A stretch of DNA of 64,000 nucleotides, from NCBI RefSeq assembly GCF_014646275.1, contig NZ_BMND01000028.1, forward strand, positions 39,140 to 103,139. The letters are read 5' to 3'. Origin of the DNA: Streptomyces kronopolitis (GTDB lineage: Bacteria > Actinomycetota > Actinomycetes > Streptomycetales > Streptomycetaceae). Shown here piece after piece: positions 43,136-51,099 of the stretch. Made by a program: the position numbers and the translations under genes. The notes under the pieces were generated by a model that saw nothing but the letters and a program-made list of their open reading frames with translations, had not been told where the DNA came from and searched no databases. How positions within the stretch are numbered: the stretch's first letter is position 1; each line of letters begins with the position of its first letter.

Positions 43136-44553
43136 GCGTCCTCCAGGGGAGCGATCTCGTCGGGTTGGAAGTACAGGAAGCGGCCCTGCTCCCGCCGGAT
43201 GTCGGCGCCCGGGTCGCCGTCCACGGTCACCGCGAGGTGCACCCCGCCGTCGACGTCGTGCAGCACCGCCTCCACCTGGGCGGTACGGCCCTGGAGGAAG
43301 AGGTCCTGGGCGTCGGTGCGCCGCAGCCCCGGCCGCAGCAGCACCCGGCTGCCGGCGCCGACCGACCGCCCGTCGACGGTGATCCGGTCGCGCACGGGGT
43401 CGACGCTGCGGTCGCTCTCCGGGTCCCACCAGGGGGTGTCCGGGCGGAGGCCCGGCACGTCGGGGGCGAAGGCGTCGGGCGCGGCCGGTCCGGGGTCGGT
43501 GACCTCGCGCAGCGCCCGGACCGCGCCGTGCAGTCGCTCCAGCACCTCGGGGGGCATGGTGTCTGCGAGTTCGATGACCTCGGCGGCGCGCGGGTCGGTG
43601 CCGCGGGCCTCGCGCTTCTCCTGGTCGGTGAGGGCCGCGGTGCGCAGGGCGAGGATCTCGTCGATCTCCAGGGCGTCGTAGAGGGCACCGGGGCTCTCGG
43701 GGGCGATGGCCGGGTGGTCCTCCAGGATGATCGGGGCGGAGAGCAGGACGTCGGCGCGTCCGCCGGCGCCGGCCAGCACCGGCCAGGCGTGCTCGTTGCG
43801 GCAGGCCGCGACGGCGCCCCGGGCCCACTCCGGCGGGTCGGTCATGGACAGGAACGACCCCGCGCTCAGGCCGAGCAGCAGATGCGCGCCGACCAGGCAG
43901 TGGGGCAGCGCCGCGGTGCGGTCGGCGCCGGGCGCGTCCGGTTCCCAGCCGCTGGTGTTCTCGACGGTCGCGGTCAGCCGCAGCGCCGCGTAGGGGCCGT
44001 CGATCGGACGGGCGGTCAGCCGCACCCGGCCGTCGAGTCGCGCGCAGCGGCGTACCAGCCGGCCGACGAGCCGCCCCTCGGCGTCGTGCACCGGCTCGGT
44101 CTCCTCCCGCGCGGGCCGGGTGAAGGGCACGGTGACGCCCTCGCCGGTCAGCTTGGAGACATCGGCCACGAGCGTGACGCGTTCCTCGGCGCCCTCGTCC
44201 CAGGGGACGAGCACCCGGTCGGGCAGTTCGAGTCGCTCGACGGTGTCGAACCCGCCGTCGGGGCGGACGCGTTGGACGGTGCGCCGCTGGGCGTGCAGGA
44301 ACCGCAGTTCGGCCGAGAGCCGGGCGCCGGAGCGGGGCTCCATGAGGCATTCGGTGCGCTGGAAGGGGTGCTCGGCGCTGTCCGCTCCCCAGGCGGGCGG
44401 GACGAGGACGCCGAACTGCCAGCGCAGTCGGTTCTTGGCGGCGGACGCCCGGTAGGGGTAGAGGACATAGCCCTCGAACAGCACGGCGTCCGCCACCTGC
44501 CGGGCGGTGGCGAAGGGGTCCGCCGTCTCGTCGGGCCGGACATCGGTCGTCAT
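43132..44553 (-). CDS. Hydrogenase-locus protein of unknown function, 473 aa
   Basis: The soluble protein begins MTTDVRPDETADPFATARQV and contains 'VLFEGYVLYPYRASAAKNRL' and AHLLLGLSAGSFLSMTDPPE. The C-terminal ~60 residues resemble a small beta domain (VGAGSRVLLRPGLRRTDAQD, FLYFQPDEIAPLEDA). There are only four Cys and no cofactor motif or membrane segment. It overlaps its neighbours on both sides by 4 nt (ATGA, GTGA) within the hydrogenase operon. It was not assigned to a known family. A role in cluster insertion, subunit assembly or storage for this hydrogenase class is inferred only from position. Confidence 0.88.
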   Translation of the reverse strand: MTTDVRPDETADPFATARQVADAVLFEGYVLYPYRASAAKNRLRWQFGVLVPPAWGADSAEHPFQRTECLMEPRSGARLSAELRFLHAQRRTVQRVRPDGGFDTVERLELPDRVLVPWDEGAEERVTLVADVSKLTGEGVTVPFTRPAREETEPVHDAEGRLVGRLVRRCARLDGRVRLTARPIDGPYAALRLTATVENTSGWEPDAPGADRTAALPHCLVGAHLLLGLSAGSFLSMTDPPEWARGAVAACRNEHAWPVLAGAGGRADVLLSAPIILEDHPAIAPESPGALYDALEIDEILALRTAALTDQEKREARGTDPRAAEVIELADTMPPEVLERLHGAVRALREVTDPGPAAPDAFAPDVPGLRPDTPWWDPESDRSVDPVRDRITVDGRSVGAGSRVLLRPGLRRTDAQDLFLQGRTAQVEAVLHDVDGGVHLAVTVDGDPGADIRREQGRFLYFQPDEIAPLEDA

Positions 44554-45257
44554 GGCGCGGTCCTCTCGCCGGCGGTACGGGCACGGGCGGCGCCGCGCAG
44601 CAGCCGGGCGTCCGGGGTGGCCGGGCCGGTGTCCCCGGCGGAAGCCAGCAGCGACTCGACGGCCGCCTGCCAGGAGGGAAGGGCGCGGCGGGAGCGGTAG
44701 GCGAGCAGGGCGTCGAGGGTTTCGGTGGGCAGCCGGAGCCAGCCGCAGCCGGGGAAGTGCGCCTCGGTCATCTCCTGCCAGACGGCCACCGGCATCCGCA
44801 CGGCCGCCTCCTTGTCCCAGGACACCGGCTGGACCTGGAAGCCGCCGGCGCCGGCGAACACCGTGCCGGAGAACAGCAGCAGCAGCGGCACCTCGCCGTC
44901 GTGCAGCGCGCGGAAGTAGCGGCCGGCCGCGACCTCCAGGTCGTAGCCGCAGGGGACGGCGAGGTCCACCTCGGTCTCCCCGGTGAATCCGGGGACGACC
45001 TGGGAGACCTGGGCGAACTGCAGCGGGTGCAGGGTGCTGCCCCAGCGGGCCCGCTCGCCGAACAGGTCGGACAGCGCCTCGGCCTCGTCGGCCCGGTAGC
45101 CGCGCCGGGCCGGTTCGATGCGGAGCTGGCAGCGCAGCGCGATGGCGTGCACCCGGGTGGCCTCGGGGGCGGTCAGGCGCAGGCGGAAGAGGAGGGTGGG
45201 CGCGGCGGCGTAGCGGTCCGCCCGTACGCCGGTGCACTCGAAGGACAGCTCGGTCAC
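44550..45257 (-). CDS. DUF6084-like hydrogenase-locus protein
   Basis: The 235-aa protein begins MTELSFECTGVRADRYAAAP. It is beta-rich in the first 130 residues (RVHAIALRCQLRIEPARRGY, EVDLAVPCGYDLEVAAGRYF) with a helical C-terminus (VAVWQEMTEAHFPGCGWLRL). No catalytic motif was recognised. The GTG at 45257 overlaps the DUF5947 stop, and the stop overlaps the next gene by ATGA. The DUF6084 label is from memory of actinobacterial hydrogenase loci. Confidence 0.85.
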   Translation of the reverse strand: MTELSFECTGVRADRYAAAPTLLFRLRLTAPEATRVHAIALRCQLRIEPARRGYRADEAEALSDLFGERARWGSTLHPLQFAQVSQVVPGFTGETEVDLAVPCGYDLEVAAGRYFRALHDGEVPLLLLFSGTVFAGAGGFQVQPVSWDKEAAVRMPVAVWQEMTEAHFPGCGWLRLPTETLDALLAYRSRRALPSWQAAVESLLASAGDTGPATPDARLLRGAARARTAGERTAP

Positions 45258-45916
45258 GGCCGGTCGTCCCCCTTGGCCTCGCGGGCCCGGCGGGCGACCG
45301 TCGCGAAGAAGTCGGCGAGCGCGGCGCGAGCCTCGGCGCCGCCGTCGAAGCCCTGCCACAGCAGCCGCATCCGGCCGACGAGTTCATAGCAGACGTCGAC
45401 GGGCACGAGGTAGCACTCGATCCGGCCCTCGAAGCGGCGCAGCAGCAGCGCCTCCACGTCGGGTTCGAGGAGGGCGGAGAGCCGGCTGGCGCCGAGCACG
45501 GTCTGCCAGGTCGACGGGTCGAGTTCGCTCTCGGTGGCGCCGGCCGGGCTGGGGTAGAGCGCGACCAGCCGGTCCAGGTCGGCGTTGCGCAGGAAGAAGG
45601 CGACCCCGACGGGGATCTGGAGCAGCTCCCAGGCCGCGTCGTCCAGGGTGTGGTCGGAGTCGACGAGAAAGCGGGCGGGGACGGTGCGGAACTGTCCGGC
45701 GCCGGCGCCCGGCCGGTCGAAGAGCAGCGCGCACGGGGTGCAGGCGCAGGCCAGCGCCCGGCGCTTGGTGTCCACCAGGTGGCGGTGGTTGTGCTCGGCG
45801 AGCACCACCCCGCACAGTTCGCAGCGTTCCGGGGCCGGCGGGGTCGGTGCGCGGAAGCGGCGCAGCCCGCGGTGGGCGGCCTGCGGCCCCAGGCGGGTGG
45901 GCGCCGGGCCGCTCAC
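45254..45916 (-). CDS. DUF5947-like hydrogenase-locus protein with Cys pairs
   Basis: The 220-aa protein has two N-terminal Cys pairs: ERCELCGVVLAEHNHRHLVD and ALACACTPCALLF (about residues 30-70). They could bind zinc or an iron-sulfur cluster. A helical region follows (WELLQIPVGVAFFLRNADLD, MRLLWQGFDGGAEARAALAD). The GTG at 45916 overlaps the NifU-like stop. It is probably an assembly or electron-transfer accessory of the hydrogenase; the function is not established from sequence. Confidence 0.85.
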   Translation of the reverse strand: MSGPAPTRLGPQAAHRGLRRFRAPTPPAPERCELCGVVLAEHNHRHLVDTKRRALACACTPCALLFDRPGAGAGQFRTVPARFLVDSDHTLDDAAWELLQIPVGVAFFLRNADLDRLVALYPSPAGATESELDPSTWQTVLGASRLSALLEPDVEALLLRRFEGRIECYLVPVDVCYELVGRMRLLWQGFDGGAEARAALADFFATVARRAREAKGDDRP

Positions 45917-46521
45917 GGGGCGCCGGCGCCGGTCGGGGGCCGGCGGGTGATCTGCAGCAGCGCCGGCTCGGGCCCGTCGCCCGCCGTCTCCCACTGCACG
46001 GAGGTCACTTCGGGCGCGTAGCAGGCGACGGCGGCCTCGACGGTCTGGTGGGCCCCTTCGGCCGTGCTCGGGCAGCCGCAGCCGCCGGAGTCGCCCGCCC
46101 GCAGCCGCAGCGCGCCGGTGCCCGCGTCGAACTCCGTGACCTGCGCGGCGTGCTGGCGGCGGACGCTGTCCAGGGCGCGGTCGATGCGGGTGGCGGTGTC
46201 CTCGGGGTGCAGGTCGTGCAGCACCAGGAGGCTGGTGACGAGTTCGTCGCGCAGCAGGGCCGGTCGCGGGCCGTCGTCGCCGGTGCCGACATGGTGCATG
46301 ATCCGGGCGAGTCCGGCGCCATAGAAGTCCATCAGGACGCTGACCAGTTCCTCCGCGGCGGCGGTGGTCTCGCCGTCGCCGCGCCGGGCGAGGCGGTCCA
46401 GGACGTCCTCGACGCGTCGGCCGGTGGCCTCGGCGTTCGGTGCGGTGCCGTGGGACGCGGTGCCCTGGGGGACGCCGGCCCGCGGTGCGGCGGCCGGTGC
46501 CGCGGTGGCCCGGGCGGTCAT
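45913..46521 (-). CDS. NifU-like domain protein in hydrogenase locus
   Basis: The 202-aa protein has a helical N-terminal half (RRVEDVLDRLARRGDGETTA...VSVLMDFYGAGLARIMHH) and a C-terminal NifU-like domain (~130-195). In the latter, GALRLRAGDSGGCGCPSTAE aligns with the GSCSGCPSS loop of NifU C-terminal domains. The usual CxxC is here CGC, so the cluster-binding Cys spacing is altered. The ATG overlaps the large-subunit stop by 4 nt. It may deliver an Fe-S cluster to the small subunit; that is inferred from family and position. Confidence 0.85.
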   Translation of the reverse strand: MTARATAAPAAAPRAGVPQGTASHGTAPNAEATGRRVEDVLDRLARRGDGETTAAAEELVSVLMDFYGAGLARIMHHVGTGDDGPRPALLRDELVTSLLVLHDLHPEDTATRIDRALDSVRRQHAAQVTEFDAGTGALRLRAGDSGGCGCPSTAEGAHQTVEAAVACYAPEVTSVQWETAGDGPEPALLQITRRPPTGAGAP

Positions 46522-48302
46522 CCGCCCAGTCCGCTCAGACCGGTGGGCACATGCATCTTCTGGACGGACTTGCCGTCGCCGACGTACATGTGGACGCCAC
46601 AGGGCAGACAGGGGTCGAAGCTGCGCACCGCGCGCATGATGTCGATGCCCTTGAAGTTCTCCGGGGAGTTCTCCTCGAAGATCGGGGTGTTCTGGACGGC
46701 GTCCTCGTACGGGCCCGGGGTGCCGTAGGTGTCACGGGTGCTGGCGTTCCACGGGGTGGGCGGGTACGGGTGGTAGTTGGCGATCTTCCCGTCCCGGATG
46801 ACCATGTGGTGCGAGAGGACGCCGCGCACCGCCTCGGTGAAGCCGCAGCCGATGGACTCGTCGGGGACCTCGAACTTCTCCCAGGTCTGGGTGCGCCCGG
46901 CGCGGACCTCGTTCAGGCCCTGCTCGGCGAAGTGCAGCGCCATCGCGGCCGAGTAGGCCTGGAAGTAGGTGCGGGCCCGGTTGCGCTCCAGGGCGTTGCT
47001 CCACTTCGGGATCTTCCACTCGAAGCGCGCCTCGGGCTTGGTCATGGAGCGGGGCAGGTCGATGACGACGCTCTGGCCGGTGGCCTTGACGTACGGGGTG
47101 TCGACGAGCCCGGACAGCGCGGTGGACCACAGCCGGGCGATCGGGCCGCCGCCGGTGTCCAGCGCCAGGTGCTCCTTGCCGTCGAACCAGCGCGGCGACA
47201 TCACCCAGCTGTACTTGTCGTCGAAGTCCCGCTTCTGGGGTGCGGGGATGGTGTGCTGGTTCCACGGGTGGCGCGGGTCGACGGGGTTGCCGAGCGGGTC
47301 ATGGGTGACGAACCGCTCCTGGCCTTCCCAGTCCTGGTAGTAGGAGCTGCCCAGCAGGATGCGGATGCCGAGGTTGATCTCGGTGAGGTCGTTGGTGACC
47401 AGCTTGCCGTCCACGATGACGCCCGGGGTGACGAACATCTTTCGTCCCCAGTCCGTCATGTTGCGGTAGGTGAAGTCGCAGTGCTCCGGGTCGTTGAGCG
47501 CGCCCCAGCAGCCCAGCAGCACCCGCCGCCGGCCGACCTCCTCGTAGCCGGGCAGCGCCTCGTAGAAGAAGTCGAACAGGTCGTCGTGGAGCGGGACGAC
47601 GCGCTTCATGAACTCGACGTAGCGCATCAGCCGGCTCATGTAGTCGGTGAAGAGCTGGACGCTGGCCACGGTGCCGACGCCGCCCGGGTAGAGCGTGGAG
47701 GGGTGCACATGGCGGCCCTCCATGAGGCAGAACATCTCCCGGGTGTAGCGGCTGACCTGGAGGGCCTCACGGTAGAACTCGCCCTCGAGGGGGTTGAGGG
47801 AGCTCATGATGTCGGCGATGGTGCGGTAGCCGTGCTCGGCCGCGTGCGGCGCCTCGGTGCGCTTCGCGAGTTCCCAGACCCCGGGGTTGGTCTCGCGGAC
47901 CATCTTCTCGCAGTAGTCGACCCCGACCAGGTTCTCCTGGAAGATGTTGTGGTCGAACATGTACTCGGCGGACTCGCCGAGGTTGATGATCCACTCCCCC
48001 AGGTGCGGGGGCTTCACCCCGTAGGCCATGTTCTGCGCGTACACCGAGCAGGTGGCGTGGTTGTCGCCGCAGATGCCGCAGATCCGGCTGGTGATGAAGT
48101 GGGCGTCGCGCGGGTCCTTGCCGCGCATGAAGACGCTGTAGCCGCGGAAGACGGACGAGGTGCTGTAGCACTCCGCGACCCGCTTCTGCTTGAAGTCGAT
48201 TTTGGTGTGGATGCCGAGGCTGCCCACGATCCGGGTGATCGGATCCCAGGACATCTCCGTCAGACCGCTGCCGTCACCGGCCGCTTTCGTCTTCGGTGCC
48301 AT
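46518..48302 (-). CDS. hhyL: [NiFe] hydrogenase large subunit (group 1h-type)
   Basis: The 594-aa catalytic subunit has both Cys pairs that hold the NiFe centre: RICGICGDNH (Cys75, Cys78, His82) and DPCLPCGVH (Cys565, Cys568). A 23-residue C-terminal extension after His571 (MYVGDGKSVQKMHVPTGLSG...) would be removed by the endopeptidase encoded downstream. The locus layout (NifU-like, DUF5947, DUF6084) and the missing membrane cytochrome fit the high-affinity, oxygen-tolerant group 1h hydrogenases of actinobacteria that oxidise atmospheric H2. The ATG lies about 100 bp after the small-subunit stop. It is followed by a 4-nt overlap. Confidence 0.97.
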   Translation of the reverse strand: MAPKTKAAGDGSGLTEMSWDPITRIVGSLGIHTKIDFKQKRVAECYSTSSVFRGYSVFMRGKDPRDAHFITSRICGICGDNHATCSVYAQNMAYGVKPPHLGEWIINLGESAEYMFDHNIFQENLVGVDYCEKMVRETNPGVWELAKRTEAPHAAEHGYRTIADIMSSLNPLEGEFYREALQVSRYTREMFCLMEGRHVHPSTLYPGGVGTVASVQLFTDYMSRLMRYVEFMKRVVPLHDDLFDFFYEALPGYEEVGRRRVLLGCWGALNDPEHCDFTYRNMTDWGRKMFVTPGVIVDGKLVTNDLTEINLGIRILLGSSYYQDWEGQERFVTHDPLGNPVDPRHPWNQHTIPAPQKRDFDDKYSWVMSPRWFDGKEHLALDTGGGPIARLWSTALSGLVDTPYVKATGQSVVIDLPRSMTKPEARFEWKIPKWSNALERNRARTYFQAYSAAMALHFAEQGLNEVRAGRTQTWEKFEVPDESIGCGFTEAVRGVLSHHMVIRDGKIANYHPYPPTPWNASTRDTYGTPGPYEDAVQNTPIFEENSPENFKGIDIMRAVRSFDPCLPCGVHMYVGDGKSVQKMHVPTGLSGLGG

Positions 48303-48403
48303 CGTGAATGCCGTGCCCTTCTCTGCGCGCGGGAATGGGGGTCGTACGGAGAATCCGGGGCGTCCGGGGGCGTCCAGGTGTCCGGACGGCTACGGGTGCG
48401 CGG

Positions 48404-49492
48404 TCACCAGGGCTTCCGGTAACCGGTGGTCAGCTGATCGCCGCGATGGCGCCACTTGGGCTCGCTGTCGACGGTCTTGGCCGTGAGGCCGCGCAGCCGG
48501 CGGACGACGCTGCCGTACGCGGCGCTGGCGGTGCTGGAGACCCTGCCGCCGGGCGGCTCGTCCATGAACGGCATGAACTTGTCGGGGAAGCCGGGCATGG
48601 TGCAGGCGATACAGATACCGCCGACGTTCGGACAGCCGCCGATGCCGTCCATCCAGCCCCGCTTGGGCACGTTGCATTTGACCACGGGACCCCAGCATCC
48701 GAGCTTCACCGAGCACTTGGGCGAGTCGTAGGTGGTCGCGAACTGGCCCTGCTCGTAGTAGCCGGCCCGGTCGCAGCCCTCGTGCACGGTCGACCCGAAG
48801 AGCCAGGTCGGCCGCAGCTGGTCGTCCAGGGGGATCATCGGCGCCGAACCGGCCGCCTGGTAGAGCAGATAGGTCAGCGTCTCCGAGAAGTTGTCCGGCT
48901 TGATCGGGCAGCCGGGCACGCACACGATCGGGATCCCGGCCTTGGAGGTCCAGTCCCAGCCGAGGTAGTCGGGCACGCCCATGGCGCCGGTCGGGTTACC
49001 GGCCATCGCGTGGATACCGCCGTACGTGGCGCAGGTGCCGATCGCGACCACGGCCAGGGCCTTGGGCGCCAGGCGGTCGATCCACTCGCTGGTGGTGATC
49101 GGCTGGCCGGTCTCGGGGTCGTCACCGAAGCCGCACCAGTAGCCCTCCGGCTTGATCGACTCATTGGGGATGGACCCCTCGATGACCAGCACGAACGGGT
49201 CGATCTCGCCGCGCTCGCCCTTGAAGAACCACTCGATGAAGTTGTCCGCGCCCTGGACCGGACCGCACTCGAAGTCGATCAGTGGCCAGTGGACCGCGAT
49301 CTTGGGCAGTCCCGGCAGCACGCTGAGCGCGATCTCCTCGATGCTCGGCTGGGTCGCGGCGGTGAGCGCCACGGAGTCACCATCGCAGCTCAGGCCGGCG
49401 TTGATCCAGAGAACGTGGATCGGGGACTCGTCCTCGGCGGACGGCTTTCCGTTGGCAGCGACCTGAGTGGCCGCACGCGAAGCTGCGGACAT
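48404..49492 (-). CDS. hhyS: [NiFe] hydrogenase small subunit (group 1h-type)
   Basis: The 362-aa iron-sulfur subunit has proximal-cluster residues in WINAGLSCDGDSVALT. The second Cys of the usual CxxC is replaced by Asp39 (C36-D-G-D39), the feature linked to oxygen tolerance in this group. Further ligands lie in GTCATYGG, VPGCPIKPDN, SPKCSVKLGCWGPVVKCNVP, and GGCPNVGGICIACTMPGFPD. There is no Tat signal or C-terminal anchor, in contrast to membrane uptake hydrogenases, so it is cytoplasmic or peripheral. ATG at 49492 has GGAG 5 nt upstream. It is the first gene of the locus. Confidence 0.97.
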   Translation of the reverse strand: MSAASRAATQVAANGKPSAEDESPIHVLWINAGLSCDGDSVALTAATQPSIEEIALSVLPGLPKIAVHWPLIDFECGPVQGADNFIEWFFKGERGEIDPFVLVIEGSIPNESIKPEGYWCGFGDDPETGQPITTSEWIDRLAPKALAVVAIGTCATYGGIHAMAGNPTGAMGVPDYLGWDWTSKAGIPIVCVPGCPIKPDNFSETLTYLLYQAAGSAPMIPLDDQLRPTWLFGSTVHEGCDRAGYYEQGQFATTYDSPKCSVKLGCWGPVVKCNVPKRGWMDGIGGCPNVGGICIACTMPGFPDKFMPFMDEPPGGRVSSTASAAYGSVVRRLRGLTAKTVDSEPKWRHRGDQLTTGYRKPW

Positions 49493-49560
49493 GGAGTCTC
49501 CTAGGCAGATATGCAACAAAAGCACTCATTCAAGGCTTCCATCCACCTTGGTAACACCGA
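49493..49560 (-). promoter_or_regulatory. Likely promoter/leader of the hydrogenase operon
   Basis: This is the only A/T-richer stretch before hhyS. On the minus strand TTGAAT is followed by a T-rich GCTTTTGTTGCATATC. The short inverted repeat CAAGG/CCTTG (49531-49535 and 49546-49550) overlaps the -35-like hexamer and could be an operator. Spacing does not fit a consensus promoter, so the site is tentative. Confidence 0.35.
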
Positions 49561-49669
49561 TCCCGAGGGAAGGGGCGGTCGCAAGGGGCCGTTGCGGTGA
49601 CGTGCCACCCGACCGCCGGGGGGGGGCGGGCGGCGGGCGCTGGTCGATGGCCTCTGGTCGATGACGGAC

Positions 49670-49712
49670 GACAGCACGCCCCCGGCGTCTCGTGCGCCGG
49701 GGGCGTGCTGTC
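49670..49712 (-). terminator. Perfect 18-bp hairpin after the DUF4232 gene
   Basis: Arms 49670-49687 and 49695-49712 pair fully around a 7-nt loop, 60 nt beyond the DUF4232 stop on the minus strand. It would separate that gene from the hydrogenase operon transcribed in the same direction. Confidence 0.9.
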
Positions 49713-49771
49713 GTGCGGGAGGGCCGTGGTGCGGGGAGGCCGTCGGGCGCCCTGCTCCTGCCCTGCGGTCG

Positions 49772-50494
49772 TCAGCCCAGGGCTCCGGGCTCCACGGCGG
49801 TCACGTCGAACCGGCCGCCGCACACCCGCAGCCCGTCACTGCCCGTGGTCATCGGCTCCTTGGAGCCGGGCGGGTAGACGTAGACGATCTGCGACTTGGC
49901 CCAGCACGGGGTATCCGTGACCCCCTCGTTGACGGTGTGCAGCACGGCGTGCGCGCTCTGCCCCGGCTGGAGCCGGACGACGCCGCCGGCGCCGGCCGCG
50001 CGGGTGGCGGGCTTGCCGACCGCCGAGCCGTCCCGGTTGATCAGCGACACCCCGGGGAACCCGCGCAGCGTGCAGGCCTTCTTGCCCTTGTTCGTGAAGA
50101 TGAGGGGGTAACGGATGTTACCCGCACCGGCGTCGGCGCGGCCCAGCCGCAGCGACATGGCGGCGGCGGTGCAACGGTCCGACGCCCCCATCGCCGAGCT
50201 GTGCGACTGGGTGGTGCGCGGGACCGTGCCCTTCGGTGTCACGCTGGGTGCGGCCGGGGGCCGGTGGCCGCCCGGGGTGGAGGACTGCGGCTTGGCGCCG
50301 GGCGACTGTCCGCCGGACGCCTGGGCGCCGCTGCCCTGACCGGTGTCGCTGGACGTGGCGGAGGCGGCCGACGAGGGGCGGGATGCGGCATCGGTCCCGC
50401 CCTTGCAGGCGGAGAGCCCGAGCGCGGCGACGGCGATCAGCGATCCTGCGGCGACACGGCGGCCGCGGCCGGGCTTCTTGATGGTGAGCGACAT
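49772..50494 (-). CDS. DUF4232-domain lipoprotein
   Basis: The 240-aa protein has a lipoprotein signal peptide with lipobox LGLSAC (Cys30). A Ser/Gly/Pro-rich linker (~31-105) leads to a DUF4232 domain (~107-230) with two Cys pairs (DRCTAA, ACTLRGFPGVSLIN, DTPCWAKSQIVYVYPPG, LRVCGGRFDV). It would be anchored to the outer face of the membrane. Function of the domain is unknown. The ATG has GAGGGGG about 7 nt upstream. It ends at a strong hairpin and is monocistronic. Confidence 0.92.
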   Translation of the reverse strand: MSLTIKKPGRGRRVAAGSLIAVAALGLSACKGGTDAASRPSSAASATSSDTGQGSGAQASGGQSPGAKPQSSTPGGHRPPAAPSVTPKGTVPRTTQSHSSAMGASDRCTAAAMSLRLGRADAGAGNIRYPLIFTNKGKKACTLRGFPGVSLINRDGSAVGKPATRAAGAGGVVRLQPGQSAHAVLHTVNEGVTDTPCWAKSQIVYVYPPGSKEPMTTGSDGLRVCGGRFDVTAVEPGALG

Positions 50495-51099
50495 GAGTGT
50501 CCCCCTCGTCTGGTAGGTGCGAGCGGTCGTGGAAGGTGTGCGGTCCGTCCGTTGCCTCTCTCCAATGTGGCCCCGGTCACTGCTGGTCCGCTAACGAGGC
50601 ACTAACACACCGCTAACGACTCCGTGTACCCGGCACGCCGATGACCCGGCAACCGGCCGTGACCAGCCCGGATTGCGGGCGTGCCGCTCAGACTCGCAGA
50701 AAACCCCCGAGTTGCGGACAGGGCACCACCGGGTTCGGCCGTTCCGCGGAACGGGTTCCTCCGCCCCACCGCCCCCGACCGCCCCATCGGCCCCGGGGCC
50801 TCGTCCGATGGCCGGTTCCGCTACGTCCCCCGTCCCCGGCGGACACCGGTGTTCTGCGGACCGGGAACCGGATCGCCGCGCAGGTGCCACTCACCCCGCC
50901 CGGGGACGGGCACGCCCGCCCCGGGTCCCGGGAACGGGCGCACGACCGCGCGCCCCGGCGCCGACCGGCACCCCGGGCGACGAGGCTGATGGGCGGCGGC
51001 AGGCCGCCCTCCCGGACCGGGGCCGGGAGGGGGCTGGCCCGCAGGGTGATCGGGCCGCTGTCGGAGCCGGGCCCCGGCTCGCCTGCGCCTGCGCCTGCG
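50495..51099. other. Intergenic region with a 16-bp palindrome
   Basis: These 605 bases lack a convincing gene on either strand. The palindrome CCGTTCCGCGGAACGG at 50739-50754 is perfect and lies between the lipoprotein promoter and the end of the MFS fusion gene. The rest is GC-rich and unremarkable. Confidence 0.45.

Noticed and set aside
50591..50890. A 99-codon minus-strand frame in the large gap before the lipoprotein
   Set aside because: No ribosome-binding site, low-complexity Gly/Pro/Arg composition and no family features.
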